A DNA stretch of 64,000 bases from Roseiarcus sp037446355 (GCA_037446355.1 JBBIIT010000008.1:24885-88884), one strand, 5' to 3'. Positions 54,219-63,346 are shown, numbered from the stretch's first letter. The notes: generated from the sequence alone by a model not told the origin. Numbers and translations: made by a program.

Positions 54219-54265
54219 CGGATCTTCTCACATCCTGGAAAGGCGGCGTATCGCGCCGCGCAGCT

Positions 54266-55399
54266 TTACGGCGCCTTGGGCTGGAAATTCGGATGCACGA
54301 CCGCGCCGTCGCGCGTCAGACAGGTCGCCTTGACAAGTTCGTCGTCCCAATTGACGGCGATCGCCTTGTTGGCTTTGTCGATCAGGGTCTCGACGAAGGC
54401 ATAGAGATTGCGCGCATAGAGCGCGGAGGCGGTGGCGGCGAGCCGCGTCACGTTGGAATAGCCAACGATCTTGACGCCGTTGGCCGAAGTCACGAGTTCG
54501 CCCGCGCGCGAAAGCTCGCAATTGCCGCCGCGCTCGACCGCCATGTCGATGATGACAGAACCCGCGCGCATCGACTTCACCATCTCGGCGCTGACGAGCC
54601 GGGGCGCGGGGCGGCCGGGGATCAGCGCCGTCGTGATAACGATGTCCTGCTTGGCGATGTGCGAGGCGACTAGCGCAGCCTGCTTGGCCTTGTAAGCGTC
54701 CGACATTTCCTTGGCGTAGCCGCCTGCGGTCTCGGCCTGCTTGAACTCGTCGTCCTCGACCGCGACGAATTTGGCGCCGAGCGATTCGACCTGCTCCTTG
54801 GTCGCTGGGCGCACGTCGGTGGCGGTGACGATGGCGCCCAGGCGGCGCGCGGTCGCGATCGCCTGCAAGCCCGCGACGCCGACGCCCATGATGAAAGCCC
54901 TGGCCGCCGGCACGGTGCCGGCCGGGGTCATCATCATCGGCAACGCCCGGCCATATTCAGACGTCGCGTCGATGACGGCGCGATAGCCGGCGAGATTAGC
55001 CTGCGAGGAGAGCACGTCCATCACCTGCGCTCGGGTGATGCGCGGCATCAGCTCCATCGCGAAGGCGGAGGCGCCTGCTTTGGCCATCGCCTCGATCTCA
55101 ACCTGATGGCCGTAAGGGTCCATGGTCGCGACGACGAGCGCGCCGGCCCTGATCCCGGCAAGCTCGGCGCCGCTCGGGCGGCGCACCTTGAGCACGATGT
55201 CGGCGCCGAATGCCTCGGCCGCCGAAGTCATGCGGGCGCCCGCGGCCTGATACTCGGCGTCCGTCACGCCCGAGGAAAGGCCGGCGCCATGCTGCACCGC
55301 GACCTCCGCCCCGAGCGCGATGAACTTTTTCACCGTCTCCGGGCTCGCCGCCACTCGAGTTTCCAGCGGATCGGTCTCCGCGACCACTCCAAACAACAT
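54266..55399 (-). CDS. pntAA: NAD(P) transhydrogenase, alpha subunit part 1 (soluble)
   Basis: 377 residues of the NAD(H)-binding domain I, structurally related to alanine dehydrogenase. Signatures: VQHGAGLSSGVTDAEY, LKVRRPS, AKRxxR-type loop replaced by ATARRLGAIVTATDVRP, and the mobile loop with the catalytic dimer contact. Followed by pntAB after 47 bases. Preceded after 50 bases by an aa3-oxidase subunit IV-like gene, the usual alphaproteobacterial order. Confidence 0.96.
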   Translation of the reverse strand: MLFGVVAETDPLETRVAASPETVKKFIALGAEVAVQHGAGLSSGVTDAEYQAAGARMTSAAEAFGADIVLKVRRPSGAELAGIRAGALVVATMDPYGHQVEIEAMAKAGASAFAMELMPRITRAQVMDVLSSQANLAGYRAVIDATSEYGRALPMMMTPAGTVPAARAFIMGVGVAGLQAIATARRLGAIVTATDVRPATKEQVESLGAKFVAVEDDEFKQAETAGGYAKEMSDAYKAKQAALVASHIAKQDIVITTALIPGRPAPRLVSAEMVKSMRAGSVIIDMAVERGGNCELSRAGELVTSANGVKIVGYSNVTRLAATASALYARNLYAFVETLIDKANKAIAVNWDDELVKATCLTRDGAVVHPNFQPKAP

Positions 55400-55449
55400 G
55401 CGTCTAGCCTCGAACAGGTTTCACGACAGCGACTTCCCGTCGGCTAGGA

Positions 55450-55734
55450 CTAGAGCACGATGCAGGCGAGAGCGAGCAAAAGGAAAACCGGCGCCACGGC
55501 TTTCCAGCCGAGCCCAGTCAATCCGCCGAGCGTCGCAGCGGCCAAGGTGGCGATCAAGCCGATCAAGGCGATGAAGCCATGCCCCTTCAGGCCCCACAAG
55601 ACGAGCAGCAAAATAATGCCGAGGATCGTCAGGGTGAGATTTTCGGCCAACGACACGAAGGCGGCGTAAGTGGATTCGTGCGCTTCCATATCCATGCCGC
55701 TGTCCGCGGTCATCGCGCCATGATCGTCAGCCAT
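55450..55734 (-). CDS. aa3-type cytochrome c oxidase subunit IV-like protein
   Basis: 94 residues: an N-terminal polar part with MDMEAHESTYAAFVSLA, the bacterial COX_aa3_4 signature, and a helical hairpin of hydrophobic segments at the C-terminus. In these bacteria this small gene leads the pnt operon, not the cox operon, and its role there is unproved. Start at 55734 is preceded by AAGGGGGG; a longer in-frame start at 55803 is rejected because the extra residues are basic and non-homologous. Confidence 0.88.
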   Translation of the reverse strand: MADDHGAMTADSGMDMEAHESTYAAFVSLAENLTLTILGIILLLVLWGLKGHGFIALIGLIATLAAATLGGLTGLGWKAVAPVFLLLALACIVL

Positions 55735-55905
55735 TTTCCCGGCCCCCCTTTTTAGAACTCGCTCCCGTCTACTGCATCGCACGGGGCATCGCAATGCGGC
55801 CACAACGGTCTTTTTTGGGGCCGGGGCGGCGGGGCGTCGATGCTTCGGGGGGCGGGCGCTCGGCGCTGCAGGATCGCGCCGACGACCGGTACGGCGGGCG
55901 CCGGT

Positions 55906-56274
55906 TTAGGCCCGCGCGCCGGCTTCGACGCTACGCTCCGCCGCCTTCTCGCGACCGTCGAGCGATTCGTATTTTTGCAATTCGGCCTGGGCGTCGTCCT
56001 GGGCGGCCTTGGCTTCGTCGATCTGCGCGGCCAGTTCGACGATCGAACTCTTGAGATTGTCACGGCGCGCGAGCGCCGCCCGCGCGTAAGTGGGATAAGC
56101 GAAATGCAAGGGATCGTTGATGCCGGCGCGCTTTTCCTCGTTGGCGATTTCGCGATCGAGATCGCTGATCATGCGCGTGAATTCGGCGACCATCATTTCG
56201 ATCTGACGCACGCGGCGGCGCTTTTCCTCGACCTGGAACCGCTTCAGCCGGATCAACGTGTCCCGCGACTTCAT
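55906..56274 (-). CDS. FliJ-like flagellar export coiled-coil protein
   Basis: 122 residues, almost entirely a charged coiled coil (LIRLKRFQVEEKRRRVRQIE, IVELAAQIDEAKAAQDDA). FliJ is the chaperone-escort component of flagellar type III export; the position divergent from ctrA is characteristic of alphaproteobacterial fliJ. The ATG at 56274 has GGGAG upstream; a start 7 codons earlier is possible. No other flagellar gene is nearby. Confidence 0.8.
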   Translation of the reverse strand: MKSRDTLIRLKRFQVEEKRRRVRQIEMMVAEFTRMISDLDREIANEEKRAGINDPLHFAYPTYARAALARRDNLKSSIVELAAQIDEAKAAQDDAQAELQKYESLDGREKAAERSVEAGARA

Positions 56275-56809
56275 TTCAACGCACTCCCCAATCACGCTTG
56301 TTCAATCGAATGGCGGCGACCGTAAAGATCGATCACGAGACCGATTCACCATGAACGACGAAGGTTGATCGATAGTTACGCTCGATGGGGGCTCGACGCG
56401 AAGGGCGCCACAAATTTCTTGCGATCGGCGACGCACCGTTAGGGGTTCGTTTACCCGGATCGTTAACACTCCTTAGGAAGGAAAAATTTTGCGTTTGGCG
56501 CCGCCACAGGAAACCGGTCAAGGGAGCGCAAATCCTTGAGTCTCTAGAGTCGGATGTTTGGCTTTCCTAAAGTTTGGCATTAAGAAGAAAAAATCAAATT
56601 TTATCATATAAATCAATAGTTTAATATGTATCAGAATTCGAATCGAAAAGAGCTTGCAACTGTGAATCAGAGTTTGTTAACCAATTGTGGGCATCTAATG
56701 TGGCGATTCGGCAGGTCTCGTTCGACCGCCGCGTACGGACCGTCAAATCCGGCGTCGGCGCAACAATTCGCCGCGGTCGCGCAGCCAGGGGCAAGGGCGG
56801 GGATCTAAA
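56275..56809. promoter_or_regulatory. ctrA promoter region with GANTC cluster
   Basis: 535 bases between the divergent fliJ-like and ctrA starts, with a strongly AT-rich block (about 56560-56690). GANTC sites (CcrM methylation) occur at 56343, 56538, 56547, 56640, 56664 and 56705, the last five within 172 bases. A CtrA half site TTAACCA lies at 56677-56683 and TTAA-N6-TTAG near 56462. Cell-cycle control by CcrM/GcrA methylation and by CtrA itself is the likely reading; exact start sites are unknown. Confidence 0.6.
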
Positions 56810-57511
56810 ATGCGGGTACTTCTCATAGAAGACGACAGCGCCACCGCGCAAAGCATCGAATTGATGCTGAAGTCGGAAAATTTCAACGTTTACGTCACGG
56901 ACCTTGGTGAGGAAGGCATCGACCTCGGCAAGCTCTACGATTACGACATCATTCTGCTCGACCTCAATCTGCCGGACATGTCGGGCTACGAGGTGCTGCG
57001 CTCGCTCCGCGTCACCAAGATCAAGACGCCGATCCTGATCCTTTCCGGCATGGCCGGCATCGAGGACAAAGTGAAAGGCCTCGGCCACGGCGCCGACGAT
57101 TATCTGACCAAGCCTTTCCATAAGGACGAACTGATCGCCCGCATCCACGCGATCGTGCGCCGCTCCAAAGGCCATGCGCAATCGGTCATCATCACCGGCG
57201 ACCTCGTCGTGAACCTGGACCAGAAGACGGTCGAAGTCGACGGCGCTCGCGTGCATTTGACGGGCAAAGAATATCAGATGCTCGAGCTCTTGAGCCTGCG
57301 CAAGGGCACGACATTGACCAAGGAGATGTTCCTCAACCATCTCTATGGCGGCATGGACGAGCCGGAATTGAAGATCATCGACGTCTTCATTTGCAAATTG
57401 CGCAAGAAGCTGGCGACCGCCAGCCAGGGCCGCAATTACATTGAAACCGTGTGGGGCCGCGGCTACGTGCTGCGCGAACCGCCGCCGGGCGAAGAGCGCA
57501 TCCCGGCCTGA
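56810..57511 (+). CDS. ctrA: Cell-cycle response regulator CtrA
   Basis: The 233-residue master response regulator of alphaproteobacterial cell cycle, motility and pili. Receiver domain with acidic pocket EDD (7-9), phosphoacceptor Asp51 (LLDLNLPDMSG) and KPF Lys; OmpR/PhoB winged-helix DNA-binding domain (about 130-225) with LTGKEYQMLELLSLRKG and YIETVWGRGYVL. Full length. Preceded by the GANTC-rich control region and ended by a clear terminator. Confidence 0.97.
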   Translation: MRVLLIEDDSATAQSIELMLKSENFNVYVTDLGEEGIDLGKLYDYDIILLDLNLPDMSGYEVLRSLRVTKIKTPILILSGMAGIEDKVKGLGHGADDYLTKPFHKDELIARIHAIVRRSKGHAQSVIITGDLVVNLDQKTVEVDGARVHLTGKEYQMLELLSLRKGTTLTKEMFLNHLYGGMDEPELKIIDVFICKLRKKLATASQGRNYIETVWGRGYVLREPPPGEERIPA

Positions 57512-57536
57512 TCGCGGACCCCAGCATCGGTTAGAT

Positions 57537-57570
57537 CCCGCCCGGCGACCCCCGGCGGGTTTTTCTATTT
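57537..57570 (+). terminator. Rho-independent terminator after ctrA
   Basis: Stem CCCGCC/GGCGGG with an inner GG/CC step (57537-57559), then TTTTT and further T-rich sequence. It starts 26 bases past the ctrA stop. Confidence 0.8.
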
Positions 57571-57603
57571 TCCGTCCGATTCGGCTTGTGGCGGCGAGGC
57601 CGC

Positions 57604-57813
57604 TTAAGTTCGCGCGGGTCGTCGCAAATCGGCGGCTTCGAGCACGACGCCCCTGGCTTCCAGCCAAGCCTGCATCCGCGCGAGCTTGATGTCGATTTCG
57701 CAGGTCTTGGGCTCGCGGTCGAGCGTCGCTTGATATTCGACCAGCAAGCGAGTCCGTTCTGTTTCTGAGAGGTCGGCCCAGGCGCGGGCGCCTTTGGGGT
57801 TCACCATTCCCAT
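57604..57813 (-). CDS. Small hypothetical protein
   Basis: 69 residues (67 if started at the second Met), charged and helical: WADLSETERTRLLVEYQATL and IDIKLARMQAWLEARGVVL. Composition and the GGGAGATGGG before the inner ATG make it credible as a gene, and it converges on the ctrA terminator. No known domain. It may be a small conserved Hyphomicrobiales protein, which a database search would settle. Confidence 0.55.
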   Translation of the reverse strand: MGMVNPKGARAWADLSETERTRLLVEYQATLDREPKTCEIDIKLARMQAWLEARGVVLEAADLRRPART

Positions 57814-57954
57814 CTCCCAAATGGTCTCGCTCCGCCGTCTGGGCGAACCGGTCGCGCCCCTAAATTGCCACGCCTCTCGCGCTAGCTTTTGATCCCGGGC
57901 AATCGCCCTTGGCCGCCGAGGACTAGCTTTACATACTTAGGGAGGCGTGAATGG

Positions 57955-58818
57955 ATGTGTGAATTGTTTGCAATTTCCAGCCGCGAGCCGACGCGGGTGT
58001 CGCTTTCGCTGCGCCGGCTCGCCGTGCGCGGCGCGCCCGGCGGGACGCTCGCCGACGGTTGGGGGGTCGCTTGTTACGATGGTGGCGACGTCAGGGTGAT
58101 GCGCGAACCGGAGCCCGCCGGGGCGAGTCCTTGGCTGGAGCGCGCGCTCGAAGCCGGTCGTCCGCATAGTCGCATCGTCGTCGCCCATATCCGCCACGCG
58201 ACCCAGGGAGACGTTAGCCTCGCCAACACCCAACCTTTCGTGCGCGAACTGGGCGGTCGGATGCATGTGTTCGCGCATAACGGCATGTTGCCGGAGATCG
58301 AGCGCAAGATCCAATTGTCGGGACGCTTTCGTCCGGTCGGGGGCACCGATTCGGAATACGCATTCTGCGTCCTGCTCGATCGTCTCGCGCCGTCCTGGCG
58401 CGGCGAGACGCCGTCGCTCGAAGAACGGCGCGACGTCTTTGAACGCTTCGGGGCCGAGATGCGCGCGCTCGGTCCCGCCAACTTTCTCTATAGCGACGGC
58501 GAAGCCTTGTTCGCGCATAGCCATCGCCGCAAGCAGAATCACGGCGCGATCGCGCCTCCGGGTCTGCATATTCTGACCCGCGCCTGCGCGGGAGACAGCG
58601 ATGCAATGCAGGAAGCGGGCGTCGAGATCGGCGCGCCGCTGGGCCCGCAAAGCCTCGTGCTATTCGCGAGCGTGCCTTTGAGCGAGGAAGCCTGGAAGCC
58701 GCTGGACGAAGGCGAAGTCGTCGCCGTCGTCGCGGGAACGGTTCAAATCGCCTCGGCGACCATGTCGATCGCGCCGCAGGGACATTCGGCCGCGCAGAGG
58801 CCGCAGCCCTTGCAATAA
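57955..58818 (+). CDS. Class II glutamine amidotransferase (YafJ/EgtC-like)
   Basis: A 287-residue Ntn-type glutaminase domain. After Met removal the nucleophile is Cys2 (CELFAISSREPT); GWGVACYDG, HIRHATQGDVSLANTQPF and HNGMLPEIE form the glutamine site. Start at 57955 has GGGAGG upstream and exposes Cys; alternatives do not. The acceptor substrate is unknown (the family includes EgtC of ergothioneine synthesis and YafJ). Its 3' end overlaps the convergent gene by 76 bases, and the last 25 or so residues are not conserved in appearance. Confidence 0.88.
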   Translation: MCELFAISSREPTRVSLSLRRLAVRGAPGGTLADGWGVACYDGGDVRVMREPEPAGASPWLERALEAGRPHSRIVVAHIRHATQGDVSLANTQPFVRELGGRMHVFAHNGMLPEIERKIQLSGRFRPVGGTDSEYAFCVLLDRLAPSWRGETPSLEERRDVFERFGAEMRALGPANFLYSDGEALFAHSHRRKQNHGAIAPPGLHILTRACAGDSDAMQEAGVEIGAPLGPQSLVLFASVPLSEEAWKPLDEGEVVAVVAGTVQIASATMSIAPQGHSAAQRPQPLQ

Positions 58819-60368
58819 TCGTAATCGAACCGGAACCGTTGGCCAGCCCCGAGTTTGATGACGGCGTTGTCGGGACAGACGCCATAGCAATTGTCGCATT
58901 CGAAACAATTACCGCAGGATAGACATCGACGCGCCTCGTAAAGCGCGTTGGTCTCGTCCAGTCCTTTCACCACTTCTTCGAAGCTGCTCACGCGCCGCGC
59001 CGCCTCGAGCGAGGCGCGCACGGTCGCCGGCGCGTCCTCGTAGTACCAGGCGTTCAGTCGGTCGAAACTCGCCTCGCCGTGTTTGAGCGGCGCCGAATAG
59101 GTCTCGCCGCGCAAATAGGCGTCGACGTGAGCCGCCGCCTTCTTGCCGTGGCCTATGGCGACTGTGACGGTGCGCTCCGAAGGCGCCATGTCGCCGCCGG
59201 CGAATACGCCTTTGCGGCCGGTCATCATGTCCGCTCCGACCTTGACGACGCCATCGACGATCTGGACGCCGGGCGCCTTGTCGAGCAACGAGAGATCGAC
59301 GTCCTGCCCGAGCGCGAGCACCAGCGAATCGGCCTCCAGCATCTCGAATTCGCCCGTTGGCTGCGGGAAGCCTTTGTCGTCGAGCTTCATCTTCTCGATC
59401 GTCATCGCGCCGCCTTCGACGTTCCGGATCGTCGACAGCCATTTCATTGTGACGCCCTCGTCGAGCGCTTCCTCGAGTTCGAAATCGTGGGCCGGCATTT
59501 TCTCGCGCGTGCGGCGATAGACGACAATCGCTTCCTCGGCGCCCAGCCGCCGCGCGGTGCGCGCGGCGTCGAGGGCGGTGTTGCCGCCGCCGTAGATGAC
59601 GACCTTGCGGCCGAGTAGCGGTGGCGCCTCGCCCTCCATCGAGCGCAGCAGCGAAACCGCGTCGAGAATTTTCGCCGCGCCGCCGGCGGGAATGTAGGCG
59701 CGCTTGGCGATATGCGCGCCCACAGCGAGAAACGCCGCGTCATATCCGCCCTCGCGCATCGTCGCCTCGATGTCGTCGACCTTGGAATTGAGCGCCAGCG
59801 TCACCCCTAGGTCGACGATGCGCTTCACTTCGGCGTCGAGAACGTCGCGCGGCAGCCGGTATTTCGGGATGCCGAACCGCATCATGCCGCCCGCGAGCGG
59901 ACCGGCTTCGCGAATTGTCACGGCGTGGCCGCGCCGCCGCAAGTGATAGGCGCAGGACAGTCCTGCCGGCCCGGCGCCGACGACGAGCACGCGCTTGCCC
60001 GTCTCCGCCGCGGGCTTCGCGAGCGCCCAACCCTTCTCGATCGCGTGATCGCCGAGAAATCGCTCGACCGAATTCACGCCGACCGGCTTATCGATCTGAG
60101 CCCGATTGCACGCGGCTTCGCAAGGGTGATAGCAGACGCGCCCCATCGTCGCGGGCAGCGGATTATCGCGCGTCAGCGCTCGCCAGGCCGCCTGGTATTC
60201 GCCGGCTTCCGCGTGGCTGAGCCAGCCCTGAATGTCCTCGCCCGCCGGGCAGGCCGCGTTGCACGGCGGCAAGCGGTCGACATAGACGGGCCGGCTCGTG
60301 CGCCACGAACCCGTGTGATTGAGCTTGCTCGTGCCGACGTCGAGCGCGATCGCAAAGGGATGTTTCAT
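58743..60368 (-). CDS. GltD-type NAD(P)H oxidoreductase fused to a two-cluster ferredoxin domain (POR operon)
   Basis: A 541-residue iron-sulfur flavoprotein, fourth gene of the POR operon. N-terminal GltD-like 4Fe-4S domain (Cys36, Cys40, Cys79, Cys83, Cys87), FAD loop GAGPAG (131-136), NAD(P) loop GGGNTALDAA (about residues 258-267), and a C-terminal ferredoxin with two 4Fe-4S sites (Cys482-Cys498 and Cys519-Cys529). It supplies the ferredoxin-like function normally given by PorD and could pass electrons between pyruvate oxidation and NAD(P)H. The ATG overlaps the porB-like stop by 4 bases. The convergent overlap with the amidotransferase gene is 76 bases. Confidence 0.9.
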   Translation of the reverse strand: MKHPFAIALDVGTSKLNHTGSWRTSRPVYVDRLPPCNAACPAGEDIQGWLSHAEAGEYQAAWRALTRDNPLPATMGRVCYHPCEAACNRAQIDKPVGVNSVERFLGDHAIEKGWALAKPAAETGKRVLVVGAGPAGLSCAYHLRRRGHAVTIREAGPLAGGMMRFGIPKYRLPRDVLDAEVKRIVDLGVTLALNSKVDDIEATMREGGYDAAFLAVGAHIAKRAYIPAGGAAKILDAVSLLRSMEGEAPPLLGRKVVIYGGGNTALDAARTARRLGAEEAIVVYRRTREKMPAHDFELEEALDEGVTMKWLSTIRNVEGGAMTIEKMKLDDKGFPQPTGEFEMLEADSLVLALGQDVDLSLLDKAPGVQIVDGVVKVGADMMTGRKGVFAGGDMAPSERTVTVAIGHGKKAAAHVDAYLRGETYSAPLKHGEASFDRLNAWYYEDAPATVRASLEAARRVSSFEEVVKGLDETNALYEARRCLSCGNCFECDNCYGVCPDNAVIKLGAGQRFRFDYDYCKGCGLCAAECPCGAIDMVAEAI

Positions 60369-61372
60369 GGCCGAGGCCCTGTCTCCATAAGCCCGTATTC
60401 GGCGATGTGTTTGTCGGCGATCGCCTGCATGCGCGCGACGCGCGGGTCTTCGCGGCCGTCGCGAAAGAGATGCGCGAAGCGTCGTTGCAGCTTCAGATAT
60501 TCGGCGACAGGCGCCTTGCGGCGGATCTTGCGCACCTGCGTTATTCGGCCGTGCTCGGCCTCGAAGATCGGAAACAATCCGGTCTCGATGGCGAGCCGAG
60601 CGAGCTTGATCGTGTCCTGCGAGGCGGCGCCCCAGCCGAGCGGGCAGGGAACGTTGATATGGATGTAGCGCGCGCCGCGCACGCCCATCGCTTTCGCGAC
60701 TTTGGCTTCGAGATCGTGTAGGTCGGCGACGCTCGCGGTCGCCACATAAGGAATTTCATGCGCGACCGCGATTTTTGGCACGAATTTCCCGGCGCCGAAA
60801 ACATTGCCGGGCTCTGCGCCTAACGCCGGCGTCGTCGCGGTGCGCGCGGTCGGCGGCGTCGCCGAGGAACGCTGTACGCCGGTATTCATGTAGCCTTCGT
60901 TATCATAGCAGATATAGAGCACATCGTCGTTGCGCTCGAACATGCCTGACAAACAACCAAAGCCGATGTCGGTGGTGCCGCCGTCGCCGCCCTGGGCGAC
61001 GACGCGCGTCGTCTCGCGTCCCGTCGCCCGCATCGCCGCGGCGACGCCGGTCGCGACCGCTGCCGCGTTGCCGAACAGCGAATGCATCCACGGCATCTGC
61101 CACGAGGTTTCGGGATAGGGCGTCGTGAAGACTTCGAGGCAGCCGGTCGCGTTGACCGCGATCAGCTGGCCGCCGCTCGCCCGCATCGCCGCGTCGATAG
61201 CGTAGCGCGCGCCCAGCGCCTCGCCGCAGCCTTGGCAGGCGCGATGGCCAGAGGTCAGCGAATTGGAGCGCGCGCGGCTCGCCTGCACGTTTCGCGAGGC
61301 CTCGTCGATCAGGCGATTGCCAACGGTCAGGGTGCCCTTCTGATAGAACTTCAGCTTCTGCGTTTCGTTCAC
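60365..61372 (-). CDS. porB: Pyruvate:ferredoxin oxidoreductase, beta subunit
   Basis: 335 residues. Carries ThDP and a 4Fe-4S cluster: GDGGTTDIG (129-137) with CYDNEGYMNTG, and Cys46, Cys49, Cys78, Cys243 for the cluster (CQGCGEALG, NATGCLEV, VPCPLGW). YMNTGVQRS resembles pyruvate-type and not 2-ketoglutarate-type enzymes. The start is GTG at 61372, overlapping the alpha-subunit stop as GTGA. An in-frame ATG upstream at 61525 lies inside porA and is rejected. Substrate (pyruvate vs other 2-oxoacid) is inferred. Confidence 0.92.
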   Translation of the reverse strand: MNETQKLKFYQKGTLTVGNRLIDEASRNVQASRARSNSLTSGHRACQGCGEALGARYAIDAAMRASGGQLIAVNATGCLEVFTTPYPETSWQMPWMHSLFGNAAAVATGVAAAMRATGRETTRVVAQGGDGGTTDIGFGCLSGMFERNDDVLYICYDNEGYMNTGVQRSSATPPTARTATTPALGAEPGNVFGAGKFVPKIAVAHEIPYVATASVADLHDLEAKVAKAMGVRGARYIHINVPCPLGWGAASQDTIKLARLAIETGLFPIFEAEHGRITQVRKIRRKAPVAEYLKLQRRFAHLFRDGREDPRVARMQAIADKHIAEYGLMETGPRP

Positions 61373-62643
61373 GACGCGCTCCCCGAGTGTTGCTCGACGC
61401 GATCTTTCTCGAGTTGTTTGAGGATGCCCTCGGCGGCGGGACCGACGCGGCGCGTCTTGCCGCGACGGTGGATTTCGCGCGCGACGACGCGCTCGTTGAG
61501 ATCGAGGAAATGCGGCCCGCTCCACGGCTGGATCGCCGCCTGACGGAATAGGCGATGCAGCGACGCCTTCGGCACGGGGCGCCCGCCAAGGCCGACAATC
61601 GCCGAATGCAGCGTCGGCGGGTTCGGCAGTTCGCGCAGCGCGATCGCGACATTGCTGGCGAGCGGACCGCCCATACCGACGTCGAGCGCTTTGTCGAGCA
61701 CTAGCACGTCGCGCGCGCTCGACAGAGCCTCGACCAGGAGTTGCGTCGGAAACGGGCGGAACGTCACCAAAGTTATGAGGCCAATGTTGACGTCGTCGTC
61801 GCGCATCTCGTCGATCACGTCTTTGATCGTGCCGTTGATCGAACCCATGGCGATGACGATGAATTCGGCGTCTTCGGTCTGATAGGCGCGCAGCAAGCCG
61901 CCGGCGGCGCGCCCAAAACTGCGTTCGAATTCCCCCGCCAATCTTTCGATCAGCCCGAGCGCCTTTTGCTGTTTGAAATACTGGAGATAGCGAACCTCGG
62001 TGAAGGCGTCGGGGCCGACCATCGCCCCGATGGAAATCGGATCATCGGGATCGAGCGCCTGCATCGGCTCGTAGGGCGGCAGGAAAGCGTCGACTTCGCT
62101 CTGCTCGGGAATGTCGATCCGCTCGACCGCGTGCGTGAGGATGAAGCCGTCAACGCAAACCATTGTTGGGACAGACAATTCCTCGGCGAGACGGAAAGCG
62201 ACGATGTGCAGATCGGCCGCTTCCTGGTTGGTCTCGGCGAAGAGCTGTATCCAACCGGATTCGCGCAACGCCATCGCGTCGGAATGGTCGTTCCAGATGT
62301 TGATCGGGGCGCCGATGGCGCGATTGCCGAGCGTCATCACGATCGGCAGGCCGAGTCCGGCGGCGTTGTAAACCGCTTCGGCCATGTAGAGCAGGCCCTG
62401 GCTCGCGGTCGCGGTATAGGCGCGCGCCCCCGCCGCCGAGGCGCCGATGGCGACCGAGAGCGCCGCGAATTCGCTCTCGACGTTGATGAACTCGCAATTC
62501 TTCAACCCGCCCGTGCGCACGAGATCGCCGACGCCTTCGACGATGTGCGTCTGCGGTGTGATGGGATAGGCGCAGACGACTTGCGGCCGGCAGAGCGCTA
62601 TGGCTTTCGCCATCGCCTTGGAGCCTTCGAGTTGTTCGAGCAT
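61369..62643 (-). CDS. porA: Pyruvate:ferredoxin oxidoreductase, alpha subunit
   Basis: 424 residues. YPITPQTHIVEGVGDLV contains the ThDP-binding YPITP motif; FINVESEFAALSVAIGAS and TATASQGLLYMAEAVYNAAG bind the pyrimidine part of ThDP. The central part and Rossmann-like C-terminal domain follow. It lies 16 bases downstream of the gamma-subunit gene and overlaps porB by 4 bases. Confidence 0.94.
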   Translation of the reverse strand: MLEQLEGSKAMAKAIALCRPQVVCAYPITPQTHIVEGVGDLVRTGGLKNCEFINVESEFAALSVAIGASAAGARAYTATASQGLLYMAEAVYNAAGLGLPIVMTLGNRAIGAPINIWNDHSDAMALRESGWIQLFAETNQEAADLHIVAFRLAEELSVPTMVCVDGFILTHAVERIDIPEQSEVDAFLPPYEPMQALDPDDPISIGAMVGPDAFTEVRYLQYFKQQKALGLIERLAGEFERSFGRAAGGLLRAYQTEDAEFIVIAMGSINGTIKDVIDEMRDDDVNIGLITLVTFRPFPTQLLVEALSSARDVLVLDKALDVGMGGPLASNVAIALRELPNPPTLHSAIVGLGGRPVPKASLHRLFRQAAIQPWSGPHFLDLNERVVAREIHRRGKTRRVGPAAEGILKQLEKDRVEQHSGSAS

Positions 62644-62659
62644 CGCGGGTCTCCGGGAC

Positions 62660-63229
62660 TCAGGCGGCGGCCTTGGCGCCGATCAACGCATGGGCGGCCT
62701 TGGCGGCTTCGACATTGGCCTCGCCAACCTTGCCGGGGAACGCGCGCCGGATCGCCTCGAGAACGCTGTCGAGCGAGACGACGCCGACCAGAGCGGCGAA
62801 GGCGCCGAGCAGGGCGGTGTTGGGCGCGGGGCGCTTGACGTATTTGAGCGCGAGTTCGGTCGCCGGCGAAGCAAGCGCATGGCCCTTGGGCAGGCGCGCC
62901 ACGAGCGCGTCGAGATGAATTTCACTCAAGGCGCGCGCGGTGTTGACGATGAGATAGCCTTCGCTCTTCAAGCCGTCGGTCACGTCGAGCGCCTTGAACA
63001 GGGTCGGGTCTTGCACGATCAGCGCGTCGGGCGCCTGCACCGGTTCGCGCAAGCGGATTTCCTTATCCGAGATGCGGCAGAAAGCGACGACCGGCGCGCC
63101 CATGCGTTCGGAACCGAAGCTCGGAAACGCCTGCGCGTGCTTGCCCTCCAGGAAAGCTGCGACTGAAAGCATCTCCGCCGCCGTGACGACGCCCTGGCCG
63201 CCGCGGCCATGTATGCGAATCTGAAACAT
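62660..63229 (-). CDS. porG: Pyruvate:ferredoxin oxidoreductase, gamma subunit
   Basis: 189 residues. The catalytic gamma domain begins MFQIRIHGRGGQGVVTAAEM and includes FGSERMGAPVVAFCRIS. First gene of the operon. The start at 63229 is the family-typical one; a longer frame from 63253 adds eight basic residues. Divergent from imuA with 177 bases between starts. Confidence 0.93.
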   Translation of the reverse strand: MFQIRIHGRGGQGVVTAAEMLSVAAFLEGKHAQAFPSFGSERMGAPVVAFCRISDKEIRLREPVQAPDALIVQDPTLFKALDVTDGLKSEGYLIVNTARALSEIHLDALVARLPKGHALASPATELALKYVKRPAPNTALLGAFAALVGVVSLDSVLEAIRRAFPGKVGEANVEAAKAAHALIGAKAAA

Positions 63230-63346
63230 CCGCCGATCCCTGGGTCTTCCCATTTCGCGCTTTATGCGCGTGTAGGCGGCGGCGGCGTTTGAGCGGGGTC
63301 AATGAGGGGCGGCGCTTGACTCTCGCCCTGCTCAGGCACAAAACTA

